From positions 1,497,501 to 1,561,500 of the forward strand of contig NZ_QBKA01000002.1 in assembly GCF_003340475.1 (NCBI RefSeq): a DNA stretch of 64,000 nt, written 5' to 3'. The notes below the pieces were generated by a model. That model did no database searches and was not told the DNA's origin. It worked only from the letters and a program-made list of their open reading frames with translations. Made by a program: the position numbers and the translations under genes. Positions 8,760-17,188 of this stretch are shown piece after piece. This DNA comes from Alteripontixanthobacter maritimus (lineage in GTDB: Bacteria > Pseudomonadota > Alphaproteobacteria > Sphingomonadales > Sphingomonadaceae). Positions within the stretch are counted from its first letter, which is position 1, and each line of letters opens with the position of its first letter.

Positions 8760-10520
8760 ATGAGCGACAACTCCCTATCCAGCCGCCCCTCACCCCCGCC
8801 CCCGCCCACGCCCACGCCCGCAGCCGCGCAGTTGCTGGTGGACTGTCTGCGCGAACAGGGCTGCGAGCGCGTTTTCACAGTGCCGGGCGAAAGCTTCCTG
8901 CAAGTGCTCGACGCGCTGGAGCAGCAGCAGGACCACGAGAACGCCATCGATGTCATCACCTGCCGGCAGGAAGGCGGCGCGGCGTTCATGGCGTGTGCCG
9001 ACGGCGCGATGGGTGCAGCGGGTGCAACCGGCTCCGCGCAGAGTATGGGCCGTCCCGGCGTCGCCTTCGTCACCCGCGGTCCCGGCGCGACCAATGCCAG
9101 CATCGGCGTGCACGTGGCGCATCAGGATTCCCAACCCATGATCCTGTTTGTGGGCGACGTGGCGCGCGATATGCGGGACCGGGAGGGATTTCAGGAAATC
9201 GACTTCCCCGCCTTTTTCGCACCCATCTGCAAATGGGCGGCGCGGATCGAGAACGCCGACCGTATCCCCGAATATATCGCCCGCGCTTATGCCACGGCAA
9301 TTTCCGGACGGCCCGGTCCGGTGGTGCTTGCTCTGCCCGAAGATATGCTGTCGGACGATACCGACGCAGCCCCGCGCCCCTTCGTCGCGCGCCCGGCCCA
9401 GCCGCCCTGCCCCGACGCGATGCAGGCCATGATGGCGATGATCGGCGATGCCGCCAGCCCGATCGCGATCATCGGCGGCGCGGGCTGGAACATGAAGGCG
9501 CGCGATTATTTCCAGCTCTTCGCCGAACGGCTCGGCCTGCCCGTAGCCACTGCGTTCCGGCGGCAGGATGCAATCGCGCCCACCTCGCCGGTATATGCCG
9601 GCAATCTGGGGTACGGCCCCAATCCGAAACTGGTGGAGCGGGTGAAGCAGGCGGACCTCGTCATCGCTGTCGGCGCGCGGTTGGGGGAGGCCACTACGGA
9701 TGGCTACACCGTACCCACGCTGGATAACTCCGAGCAGACCATCATCCACATCCATCCCGATCCTGAGGAGCTGAACCGCGTCTACCCCGCCCAATTGGCG
9801 ATGTGTGCCGACATGGCCGAATTCGCCGAATGCGCCGCGCTGTGGACCGATGACGATCTGATTGCCTTCGATGCAGGGGCCGAGGCCCATGCCGAATGGG
9901 AAGAATGGGCAACCGCAAGACCCGCCGCCTCAGCTGGCCGCAATTGGCAACTCGATATGGCGACCGCTGTCACTTTCATGCGTGATACGCTGCCTGCCGA
10001 CAGCATCGTCTGCAACGGGGCCGGAAACTTCTCCGGCTGGTGGCATCGGTACTGGCGCTATGCCGGCTTCCCCACCCAGCTTGCCCCGACGGCGGGTGCG
10101 ATGGGATATGGCGTGCCCGCTGCCGTCGCCGCCGCACGGCGCTTCCCCGACCGGACGGTGGTGGCTGTGGCGGGCGATGGCGATTTCCTGATGAACGGGC
10201 AGGAACTGGCGACCGCCGTCCAATACGATCTCGACCTGATCGTCATCGTGGTGGACAACGGCGCCTACGGCACGATCCGGATGCATCAGGAACGCGAATT
10301 TCCCGGCCGGGTCAGCGCGACGAACCTCGCCAATCCGGACTTCGCGATGCTGGGCGCAAGCTTCGGCGGCTGGTCACGGCGCGTGGAAACGACCGACGAG
10401 TTCCGCGATGCGTTAGTGGAAGCGAAGGGCCGCACAGGCCTGCGCCTGCTGCATTGTGTTATCGACGTGGAACAACTGGCGGCAAGCGGCGCAACCATCA
10501 GCTCCGTCAGGGGATACTAG
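8760..10520 (+). CDS. Thiamine pyrophosphate-dependent enzyme, acetolactate synthase-like
   Basis: 586 residues in the three-domain order of the acetohydroxyacid synthase/pyruvate oxidase family. The N-terminal PYR domain (about 20-190) has the proton-relay Glu in TVPGESFLQVLDAL. The middle domain (about 215-345) follows, and the C-terminal PP domain carries the cofactor motif GDGDFLMNG (from about residue 472) with the distal Asn in VDNGAYGTIRMHQ. The first 20 residues form an unusual Pro-rich tract. There is no adjacent small regulatory subunit (ilvN), arguing against the biosynthetic synthase. Substrate cannot be assigned. It stands alone, and I saw no TPP riboswitch in the 350 bases upstream. 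Confidence 0.88.
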   Translation: MSDNSLSSRPSPPPPPTPTPAAAQLLVDCLREQGCERVFTVPGESFLQVLDALEQQQDHENAIDVITCRQEGGAAFMACADGAMGAAGATGSAQSMGRPGVAFVTRGPGATNASIGVHVAHQDSQPMILFVGDVARDMRDREGFQEIDFPAFFAPICKWAARIENADRIPEYIARAYATAISGRPGPVVLALPEDMLSDDTDAAPRPFVARPAQPPCPDAMQAMMAMIGDAASPIAIIGGAGWNMKARDYFQLFAERLGLPVATAFRRQDAIAPTSPVYAGNLGYGPNPKLVERVKQADLVIAVGARLGEATTDGYTVPTLDNSEQTIIHIHPDPEELNRVYPAQLAMCADMAEFAECAALWTDDDLIAFDAGAEAHAEWEEWATARPAASAGRNWQLDMATAVTFMRDTLPADSIVCNGAGNFSGWWHRYWRYAGFPTQLAPTAGAMGYGVPAAVAAARRFPDRTVVAVAGDGDFLMNGQELATAVQYDLDLIVIVVDNGAYGTIRMHQEREFPGRVSATNLANPDFAMLGASFGGWSRRVETTDEFRDALVEAKGRTGLRLLHCVIDVEQLAASGATISSVRGY

Positions 10521-10543
10521 GGGAGCGTCGAAAAACACGGCAC

Positions 10544-10580
10544 CAACAAAAAAGGGGCCGCTGAATTCGCGGCCCCTTCA
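10544..10580 (-). terminator. Rho-independent terminator of the csbD-like gene
   Basis: Perfect 10-bp stem AAGGGGCCGC/GCGGCCCCTT (arms 10552-10561 and 10569-10578) with the loop TGAATTC. Reading the minus strand it is followed by a run of seven T, a classical terminator placed 40 bases after the csbD-like stop. It could also stop the plus-strand TPP-enzyme transcript, though with a weaker T tract. Confidence 0.85.
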
Positions 10581-10621
10581 TCTGTCTGTTGATGTCCGAC
10601 TGATCGGTCAGACGCTGATGA

Positions 10622-10792
10622 TCAGACTTTGTTACCCATCGCGCCCTTGGCTTCGCCCTTCAGGTTCTGGGCTTCGCCCTTTGTTTCCTGAGCCTTGCCT
10701 TCGGCGCGAGTTTTCGGATCGTCCGACATCTGTTTCGCATTGCCGGCGATTTCGTTTCCGAGGCCCTTGGCCTTGTCCTTCATTTCACCCAT
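10622..10792 (-). CDS. CsbD-like stress protein
   Basis: A 56-residue, highly charged, Cys-free protein with the repeated KG-x-GNEIAG-N-AK and EGKAQETKGEAQ pattern of the CsbD/YjbJ family. These are small abundant hydrophilic proteins of the general stress response in many bacteria; their molecular role is unclear. The ATG at 10792 is preceded by AAAGGAG at 8 bases, which fixes the start MGEMKDKAKGLGNE. It has its own strong terminator at 10544-10580 and is probably monocistronic. The EVE-domain gene lies 128 bases upstream on the same strand. Confidence 0.9.
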   Translation of the reverse strand: MGEMKDKAKGLGNEIAGNAKQMSDDPKTRAEGKAQETKGEAQNLKGEAKGAMGNKV

Positions 10793-10920
10793 GATCTGCG
10801 CTCCTTTGCGGGAAGATGGCAGCTGGATTGCTGTCTGTTCCAACCTCATCAACCCGACACCACGCGTCGCAGTTCCGGGGTTTGCGACGAATGGCAGCGG
10901 GATGCGACGGAGCGTTCGGT

Positions 10921-11328
10921 CTAAATGCCCGCCATCGACATCACGATCGACCATTCCTCCGGCTTTACTTCGCTGACGGATAGGCGCGACAGGCGGACCA
11001 GTTCCATGTCCTCCAGCTGCTCCACGGTCTTCACATCCTTCAGCGTGACCGGTTTGGGCAGCTTCGTCTTGGGGACGATCTTGACCGCGGCCCATTTACC
11101 GGTTTCGTCCGTGGGATCGGTTATGCCAGCCACGCTTACTTCCGCGATGCCGACAATTTCCAGCCCTTTGCGCGAATGGTAGAACAGGACCTGGTCCCCA
11201 ACTTCCATGGCGGCGAGGTTGTTTTTGGCACGGTGGTTGCGAACGCCATCCCAGGTTCCCTCCTTCTCCGCGACCAAATCGTCCCAACTATATTTGAACG
11301 GTTCGGACTTCATCAGCCAATACTTCAT
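10921..11328 (-). CDS. EVE domain protein
   Basis: A 135-residue single-domain protein of the EVE (PUA-like) fold, related to thymocyte nuclear protein 1. Family hallmarks are the start MKYWLMKSEP, then TWDGVRNHRAKNNL, and GDQVLFYHS. EVE domains bind modified bases in nucleic acids; free-standing bacterial ones have no settled role. The start at 11328 is supported by AGGAGC 9 bases upstream and by the conserved N terminus, although the frame is open 28 codons further. No restriction or defence gene accompanies it, so a housekeeping RNA or DNA role is as likely as defence. Confidence 0.93.
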   Translation of the reverse strand: MKYWLMKSEPFKYSWDDLVAEKEGTWDGVRNHRAKNNLAAMEVGDQVLFYHSRKGLEIVGIAEVSVAGITDPTDETGKWAAVKIVPKTKLPKPVTLKDVKTVEQLEDMELVRLSRLSVSEVKPEEWSIVMSMAGI

Positions 11329-11548
11329 TGCAAATCTGCTCCTGATCACGGTGTCGAGGTTGAGGCATATTGCCTCTGGCGAGGTGTCATCTGCCCTTAA
11401 CCACTTTTTCAAGTTCGTGCGCCATTAGGATCATGAATATTTCTCGATCGGGACAGGGGCGACAATCATTTCAGGGGCGGACAAACCGAAGCGCGCTGTA
11501 AACCTGTCATGGCTCTATGCCGGACGGTCCCGGCGCGACCTGCTGACC

Positions 11549-13162
11549 ATGGCGATCGTGTTCTGCGCGATCATGATGTTCGTTGGCAATGGCAGCAACG
11601 TTCTGCCGCAGGTTATCCGCAGCTGGCTGTATGCCGGAAGCGGTCCCGATACCCTGCTGGTGAATGCGCTGCTGCTCAATATCGCGCTCGTGATCTTCGG
11701 CTGGCGGCGATATCGCGAGCTGGAGGAGGAGATGGCACGGACCCGGCAGGCGGAAGAAAAGGCCCGGCTGATGGCCGAAACCGATCCGCTGACCCAATGC
11801 CTCAACCGCCGAAGCCTGACGACGACGACCAACGATTTCGTGGCGATGAATGCCAAGGCCGGGCGCGCCACCGCGTTCGTCATGATCGACCTCGACGATT
11901 TCAAACGCATCAACGATTTCAACGGCCACAAGGTTGGTGACGGCGTCCTCAAGGCAATCGCCGAGCGGATTTCCAACCGTCTGCCTGAGGAAAGCTTGCT
12001 GGCTCGTCTGGGCGGAGATGAGTTCGCGTTCGTGATTGGCTTCGATCCGGCACAGCGCACGCGGGTCGATGCGCTGGTCGGACGGGTCATCACCTCGGTC
12101 TGCCTGCCGATAGAGGTTGACGAAATTGTCGTGGAGACGACGATTTCGGTTGGCATCGCATGGTCCGACCCGGCGCCCACCGATGGCAAAGATCTGATCG
12201 AAGCGGAAACGCTGATGCACCGCGCGGATATCGCGATGTACCGTGCCAAGAAGAACGGCAAGAACCGCTATTACTGGTTCGAACGCAGCATGGAAAACGA
12301 CCTGCATTTCCGCAACGAGCTGGAGAGCGGTATCCGCACCGGCCTGCGCGAGGGGCACTTCGTTCCCTATTTCGAACAGCAGATCGATCTGGTGTCGGGC
12401 GAGCTGGTCGGTTTCGAAATGCTGGCCAGATGGATTTCTCCCGAACACGGGGTGCTGGGCCCCGATCTGTTCATCCCTATCGCCGAGGAAATCGGCGTGA
12501 TCGGTGAATTGTCGGAACAGCTGATCGGCCGCGCGCTCGACGAGGCGAACACTTGGGACCCGAACCTGACGCTGTCCGTCAATATCTCGCCAGTACAGAT
12601 GCGCGATCCCTGGTTTTCGCAGAAATTGATCAAGCTGCTCCTCAATCATAAATTTCCGGCCCGGCGGCTGGATGTCGAAATTACCGAAAGCTGCCTGCAC
12701 GAGAATATCGGCATGGTGCATTCGATGGTCACCAGCCTGAAAAACCAGGGCGTTAGCATCAGCCTGGACGATTTCGGTACCGGCTATTCCAGCCTCGCCC
12801 AGCTGCGCAACCTGCCGTTCGACCGGCTGAAAGTAGACCGCAGCTTCGTGTCGGAATTGCAGGAGGAAGGCGGCAACGGTCAAATCATGAACGCTATCGT
12901 TTCACTTGCGGCAGGGCTCGATCTGCCGATCACGGCGGAGGGTATCGAAAGCGAAGACGTGCTGTCGCAGTTGCAGGCGATGGGTCCGCTCAAGGGTCAG
13001 GGCTATCTGTATGGCGAGCCGGAAGATGCTGCCGCCGTACGCAGGCGGCTGGCCGCCAAGAGCCTACTGAGCGACGGTTCTTCGAATAATCGCACCGACC
13101 AGGCGCACTCCCTGCCCGAAGCCGCCAAACCCGACACCGCCAAGCAAAGCCTCGCCGGCTAA
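11549..13162 (+). CDS. GGDEF-EAL cyclic di-GMP turnover protein
   Basis: 537 residues from the first ATG. Two membrane helices (about 1-24 and 34-52) precede a GGDEF domain with intact ARLGGDEF (155-159) and an EAL domain from about 260. The EAL motif reads FEMLARW, with Glu290 retained. The other catalytic residues are present: SVNISP, EITES, DDFGTGYSSL, LKVDRSFV and TAEGIE. No RxxD inhibitory site precedes GGDEF. Phosphodiesterase activity is likely and cyclase activity possible. The frame is open and coding-like for about 27 codons before ATG 11549 with no ATG, GTG or TTG in them, so the true start may be a rare codon (ATC or ATT near 11465-11468, behind AGGGG). Confidence 0.93.
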   Translation: MAIVFCAIMMFVGNGSNVLPQVIRSWLYAGSGPDTLLVNALLLNIALVIFGWRRYRELEEEMARTRQAEEKARLMAETDPLTQCLNRRSLTTTTNDFVAMNAKAGRATAFVMIDLDDFKRINDFNGHKVGDGVLKAIAERISNRLPEESLLARLGGDEFAFVIGFDPAQRTRVDALVGRVITSVCLPIEVDEIVVETTISVGIAWSDPAPTDGKDLIEAETLMHRADIAMYRAKKNGKNRYYWFERSMENDLHFRNELESGIRTGLREGHFVPYFEQQIDLVSGELVGFEMLARWISPEHGVLGPDLFIPIAEEIGVIGELSEQLIGRALDEANTWDPNLTLSVNISPVQMRDPWFSQKLIKLLLNHKFPARRLDVEITESCLHENIGMVHSMVTSLKNQGVSISLDDFGTGYSSLAQLRNLPFDRLKVDRSFVSELQEEGGNGQIMNAIVSLAAGLDLPITAEGIESEDVLSQLQAMGPLKGQGYLYGEPEDAAAVRRRLAAKSLLSDGSSNNRTDQAHSLPEAAKPDTAKQSLAG

Positions 13163-13256
13163 TCCCGAGGCGCCGGTCCGGCGATCACTTCCGGACGGCA
13201 ACTCCCACCCACTTCACTGGACGACCAGCGTAGGGACGCATAAAGCGCGAGGCGCA

Positions 13257-14087
13257 ATGCGCGTCCCCTTCACCAAGATGCACGGCCTCGGCAATGATTT
13301 CGTGATGCTCGACGCGCGCGAACGCACCTTGCCGCCCGTTACCGGGCCTGTCGCCGCAGCGCTGGCCGATCGCCGCACCGGGATCGGTTGCGACCAGTTG
13401 ATCCTGCTCCAACCGGCCTCCGCCGATGCGCCAGGCGCGGATTTCCGAATGCGGATTTTCAATTCCGATGGCAGCGAAGTGCAGTCTTGCGGAAACGCGG
13501 CACGTGCGGTGGCGCTGCTGCATGGCAGCGATGCCGCAGTCGAAACGGCCGGCGGAACGATCCGCGTTTCGCCCCGCGACGCCGGTGCCGAAGTCGACAT
13601 GGGCGCGCCGCGCTTCGACTGGGACGACATTCCGCTGGCCTATGCGATGGATACGGCCGCCATGCCGGTCGGCTGGCCTTACGCCGGTGGCACGATGCAC
13701 AATCCTGCAGCCGTGAATGTCGGCAACCCGCATGTGGTGTTCTTCGTCGAGGATGCATACGCTGTGCCATTGGCGGAGGTGGGCCCGGACATAGAGACCG
13801 ACGCGCTGTTTCCCGAACGCATCAACGTGAACGTCGCCAGCGTTTCAAGTGGCGAACTTACCCTGCGCGTCTGGGAACGCGGCACCGGGCTGACACGCGC
13901 CTGCGGTACCGGGGCCTGCGCCACGGCGGTTGCGGCCATCCGGCGCGGCCTGGTCCAGTCCCCGGTCACCGTGCATCTGCCCGGCGGCGCACTGACGATT
14001 GCGTGGCAGCAAGGCGGCACAATCATGATGACCGGCCCCGCGCAGACTGCCTTTACTGGCTCGTTCGAGTGGGAAGACTTTGCGTGA
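13257..14087 (+). CDS. dapF: Diaminopimelate epimerase
   Basis: Converts LL- to meso-diaminopimelate, the precursor of lysine and of the peptidoglycan cross-link, in the cytoplasm. It has 276 residues of the two-domain epimerase fold. The two catalytic cysteines are Cys78 in QSCGNAAR and Cys216 in RACGTGACA, and the N terminus KMHGLGNDFV is the family's signature. GCGAGG precedes the ATG. Its stop overlaps the GTG of mtaB by four bases, opening the tight dapF-mtaB-ftsY-yciB cluster. Confidence 0.97.
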   Translation: MRVPFTKMHGLGNDFVMLDARERTLPPVTGPVAAALADRRTGIGCDQLILLQPASADAPGADFRMRIFNSDGSEVQSCGNAARAVALLHGSDAAVETAGGTIRVSPRDAGAEVDMGAPRFDWDDIPLAYAMDTAAMPVGWPYAGGTMHNPAAVNVGNPHVVFFVEDAYAVPLAEVGPDIETDALFPERINVNVASVSSGELTLRVWERGTGLTRACGTGACATAVAAIRRGLVQSPVTVHLPGGALTIAWQQGGTIMMTGPAQTAFTGSFEWEDFA

Positions 14088-15259
14088 GCGCACCCGAAAT
14101 CATCACGCTTGGCTGCCGCCTGAACCTGTCCGAAAGCGAAAGCATTCGCGCCATGCTCGCGCCGGATGAGGACGTAGTGATCGTCAACAGCTGTGCCGTT
14201 ACGGTGGAGGCTGTGCGCCAGACCCGTCAGGCCATTCGCAAGGCCCGCCGCGCGCGGCCTGATGCCCGCCTGCTGGTGACCGGCTGCGCTGCCGAAGTGG
14301 AGCGTGAACAAATTGCCGCCATGCCGGAAGTGGACGGCCTGGTCGCCAACGTGACCAAGCTCGATCCACGTAGCTGGAATGTCGCGCCAACGGCCAAACC
14401 TGCGGCATCGCTGCACACCCGCGCCTTTATCGCGGTGCAGAACGGATGCGACCATGCCTGCACCTTCTGCATCATCCCGCAAGGTCGCGGGCCTAGTCGC
14501 TCGCTCACCATCGCGCAGGTGCTGAGCGAAGTCGAAACCCATCTGGCGCGCGGCGCGGCGGAGATCGTGCTGACCGGTGTCGATGTGACCAGCTGGGGGT
14601 ATGATTTGCCCGGCGCCCCGCCGCTGGGTGCGCTGGTGCAGGCCGTGTTGGACCGCTTCCCGACCCTCTGGCGCCTGCGTATGTCGAGCCTCGACGGGAT
14701 CGAGATCGATCCGCTGCTGTTCGACCTGTTTGCGGGCGAAGCGCGCCTGATGCCGCACCTTCATCTGTCGCTGCAACATGGACACGATCTGATCCTCAAG
14801 CGCATGAAACGCCGCCACAGCCGCGCCGATGCCATCAAGCTGGTCTCCAGCCTGAAAGCACGGCGGCCCGACCTCGCTGTCGGTGCAGACCTTATCGCAG
14901 GCTTCCCGACCGAAACCGCCGAGCACCACGCCGCCAATTGCGCGATCATAGGCGAACTCGAAATCGTACATGCGCACATCTTCCCATACTCCCCGCGCGA
15001 AGGGACTACCGCCGCGCGCATGCCGCAGCTGGACCGCGCGCTGGTAAAGGAACGCGCTGCCCAGCTGCGCGCAGAGGCGGCACGCGTGCGCGGTGCATGG
15101 CTTGAAACCCAGCTGGGCCAGCCGCTTGCCGTGCTTGCGGAGGCGGACGGAACCGGCCATGCGCCCAACTTCGCGCGCGTCGCCCTGCCGGACAATACGG
15201 CGCGGGGCAGCGTCGTTTCCATCACGCCGCGCATAGTTGACAAGGGCCTGTTACGATGA
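14084..15259 (+). CDS. mtaB: tRNA t6A37 methylthiotransferase MtaB
   Basis: Radical SAM enzyme that adds a methylthio group to t6A37 of ANN-decoding tRNAs. It has 391 residues from a GTG whose bases overlap the dapF stop (GTGA). The N-terminal UPF0004 domain brings three cluster cysteines (GCRLN, NSCAVT, TGCAAE). The radical SAM core carries the C-x3-C-x2-C motif in GCDHACTFC, and a C-terminal TRAM-like tail is present. The short linker and spacing fit MtaB better than MiaB, which makes ms2i6A; I place it in MtaB on these grounds with good but not absolute certainty. The last bases overlap ftsY by ATGA. Confidence 0.92.
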   Translation: MSAPEIITLGCRLNLSESESIRAMLAPDEDVVIVNSCAVTVEAVRQTRQAIRKARRARPDARLLVTGCAAEVEREQIAAMPEVDGLVANVTKLDPRSWNVAPTAKPAASLHTRAFIAVQNGCDHACTFCIIPQGRGPSRSLTIAQVLSEVETHLARGAAEIVLTGVDVTSWGYDLPGAPPLGALVQAVLDRFPTLWRLRMSSLDGIEIDPLLFDLFAGEARLMPHLHLSLQHGHDLILKRMKRRHSRADAIKLVSSLKARRPDLAVGADLIAGFPTETAEHHAANCAIIGELEIVHAHIFPYSPREGTTAARMPQLDRALVKERAAQLRAEAARVRGAWLETQLGQPLAVLAEADGTGHAPNFARVALPDNTARGSVVSITPRIVDKGLLR

Positions 15260-16179
15260 GCGAGAAAAGCTGGGCCGACCGGCTCCTGGGCGGCTTCCGC
15301 AAGACCAGCGAGCGGCTGAGCGCGAACCTGACCGAAGTCGCGACCAAGGCCAGGCTGGACGATGCCACGCTGGACGATGTCGAGGACGCGCTAATCTCCT
15401 CCGACCTCGGTCCGTCGGCCGCCGCGCGCATCCGGGAACGCTTGCGAGCAAAGCGTTTCGGGCTGGAAATCAGCGAAACCGAATTGAAGGAAGCGGTGGC
15501 CGAGGAAATCGCCGCGATCCTGCGCCCCGTTGCCATACCGCTGGAAATCACCGCCTTCCCGCGCCCGCAGGTCATCCTCGTCATCGGCGTGAATGGCAGC
15601 GGCAAGACGACCACCATCGCCAAGTTGGCGCATTGGCTGGTGGAGGATGATTACGGCGTGCTGCTGGCCGCGGGCGATACCTTCCGCGCCGCCGCCATCG
15701 GCCAGCTTGCCACATGGGCGGACCGTATCGGCGTACCGCTGGTGCGCGGACCCGAAGGCGGCGATCCGGCCAGCATCGTGTTCGACGCGGTGAAGCAGGC
15801 GACCGACACCGGGATCGACGCGCTGGTGGTGGACACCGCCGGACGCCTCCAGAACAAGCGCGAGCTGATGGAGGAATTGTCGAAAATCCGCCGCGTGTTG
15901 GGCAAGCTCAATCCCGAAGCCCCGCATGACGTGTTGCTGGTGCTGGACGCGACCAATGGCCAGAATGCGCTGTCGCAAATCGAAACCTTCAAGGAAGTGG
16001 CGGGCGTGACCGGCCTTATCATGACCAAGCTCGACGGAACCGCGCGCGGCGGCGTGCTGGTGGCCGCTGCCGAGCAATACGGCCTGCCGATTCACGCTAT
16101 CGGCGTGGGCGAAACCATCGACGATCTGCGACCTTTCGATCCCGATCTGGTCGCGCGCGTTATTGCAGGAGTTGCTTGA
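15256..16179 (+). CDS. ftsY: Signal recognition particle receptor FtsY
   Basis: GTPase that docks SRP-ribosome complexes at the inner membrane for co-translational insertion. It has 307 residues: a short N domain (about 1-90) and the G domain with GVNGSGKTTT (P loop), DTAGR, TKLDGTARGG and the closing GVGETIDDLRPFDP. The long acidic N-terminal A domain of E. coli FtsY is absent, as in most alphaproteobacteria. The start overlaps the mtaB stop by four bases. Its partner RNA, ffs, is at 52633-52727. Confidence 0.98.
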   Translation: MSEKSWADRLLGGFRKTSERLSANLTEVATKARLDDATLDDVEDALISSDLGPSAAARIRERLRAKRFGLEISETELKEAVAEEIAAILRPVAIPLEITAFPRPQVILVIGVNGSGKTTTIAKLAHWLVEDDYGVLLAAGDTFRAAAIGQLATWADRIGVPLVRGPEGGDPASIVFDAVKQATDTGIDALVVDTAGRLQNKRELMEELSKIRRVLGKLNPEAPHDVLLVLDATNGQNALSQIETFKEVAGVTGLIMTKLDGTARGGVLVAAAEQYGLPIHAIGVGETIDDLRPFDPDLVARVIAGVA

Positions 16180-16832
16180 TGCGTGACACTGAAAACCAGA
16201 CCAAACCGGCGTCCGGCTGGGTCAACATCCTCGTCGATTACGGCCCGCTACTGGTGTTCTTCCTGACCTATCGCTCGTTCGCCCCGCCGGAACCCGATGC
16301 GATCCTGGAAGTGGCCGCGGTGATCAAGGGCACGCTGGCATTTATGGCGGCGTCCGTCGTGGCGCTGGCCGTGTCGAAGTGGCGCAACGGCAAGGTTTCC
16401 CCGATGCTGTGGTTCTCCACCGTGCTGATCATGGGGTTCGGCGCGCTGACGGTGTTTTTTGGTGATCCGGCCTTCGTCCAGATGAAGCCGACGATCATCT
16501 ACTCCATCTTCGGCATAGCCCTGCTGGTCGGGTGGAAACTTGGTCGGCCATTGCTGAAGATCCTGCTGGAAGCCGCGTTCGAAGGGCTGAGCGACGAAGG
16601 CTGGCTGAAGCTGAGCCGCAACTGGGGGCTGTTCTTCCTGATCTTGGCCGTGCTGAACCAGACGCTGGTGTGGCAGCTGGATTTCGGTGGCTGGCTGGCG
16701 GCCAAGCTGTGGGTGTTCCTGCCGCTGACCTTCCTGTTTACCTTCACCCAGATCCCAATGCTGTTGAAGCATGGGCTGGACCCCGAAGCCAAGGACGATG
16801 CAGTAATCGAACACCCCCCTACCGGGGAGTGA
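16179..16832 (+). CDS. yciB: Septation protein A homologue (YciB/IspA family)
   Basis: Inner-membrane protein of 217 residues with about five helices. It is related to the intracellular septation protein of Shigella and to YciB, which interacts with envelope and division proteins. Family features are the N-terminal LVDYGPLLVFFLTY, the mid segment KWRNGKVSPMLWFSTVL, and LSRNWGLFFLILAVLNQ. A TTG three bases upstream is in frame, but ATG 16179 sits behind GCAGGAG and overlaps the ftsY stop (TGATG). Its position after ftsY is common in this group. The exact molecular activity is not established. Confidence 0.92.
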   Translation: MRDTENQTKPASGWVNILVDYGPLLVFFLTYRSFAPPEPDAILEVAAVIKGTLAFMAASVVALAVSKWRNGKVSPMLWFSTVLIMGFGALTVFFGDPAFVQMKPTIIYSIFGIALLVGWKLGRPLLKILLEAAFEGLSDEGWLKLSRNWGLFFLILAVLNQTLVWQLDFGGWLAAKLWVFLPLTFLFTFTQIPMLLKHGLDPEAKDDAVIEHPPTGE

Positions 16833-16859
16833 CGGCAGCTATATAAGACTGAACTGAAG

Positions 16860-17150
16860 TCAGACCAATCCGACTGCCAACTGCGCCCATACGAGCAGGA
16901 AAACCGCTAGCGCCAACACCCCAATGCCGACCTTGAACAAGCGCCCGGAATCAAGGCGCGATGCCAGATCTAGAGCCGCGCACAGACCCATCAGCATTGC
17001 GCCCATGACGAGGAAATCCTCGGAGCCCCAGGCGACTTCGGCAGTAAATTGCATCGCGATTGCGGGTAGCAGCAGCAGGGTCGCCGCACCGATCCAAAGC
17101 CATACCCGCCAGGAAAAGTTCCGCGCAGGTTCCGCATAATTCAGGGTCAT
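16860..17150 (-). CDS. Small three-helix membrane protein (hypothetical)
   Basis: 96 residues with three predicted membrane helices: WLWIGAATLLLLPAIAM, FLVMGAMLMGLCAALDL and IGVLALAVFLLVWAQLAV. The ATG at 17150 is preceded by AAGGAG 8 bases away; a GTG two codons upstream is less good. It follows kup by 38 bases on the same strand and could be co-transcribed with it, but nothing in the sequence ties it to potassium uptake. I do not recognise a named family. Confidence 0.8.
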   Translation of the reverse strand: MTLNYAEPARNFSWRVWLWIGAATLLLLPAIAMQFTAEVAWGSEDFLVMGAMLMGLCAALDLASRLDSGRLFKVGIGVLALAVFLLVWAQLAVGLV

Positions 17151-17188
17151 TGCCACGCTCCTTCACGTCTTCAGATGCGTATATCCTA

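Noticed and set aside
10921-11328. EVE protein as part of a defence or restriction island
   Set aside because: Neighbours are ordinary (CsbD-like, GGDEF-EAL) and base composition does not shift.
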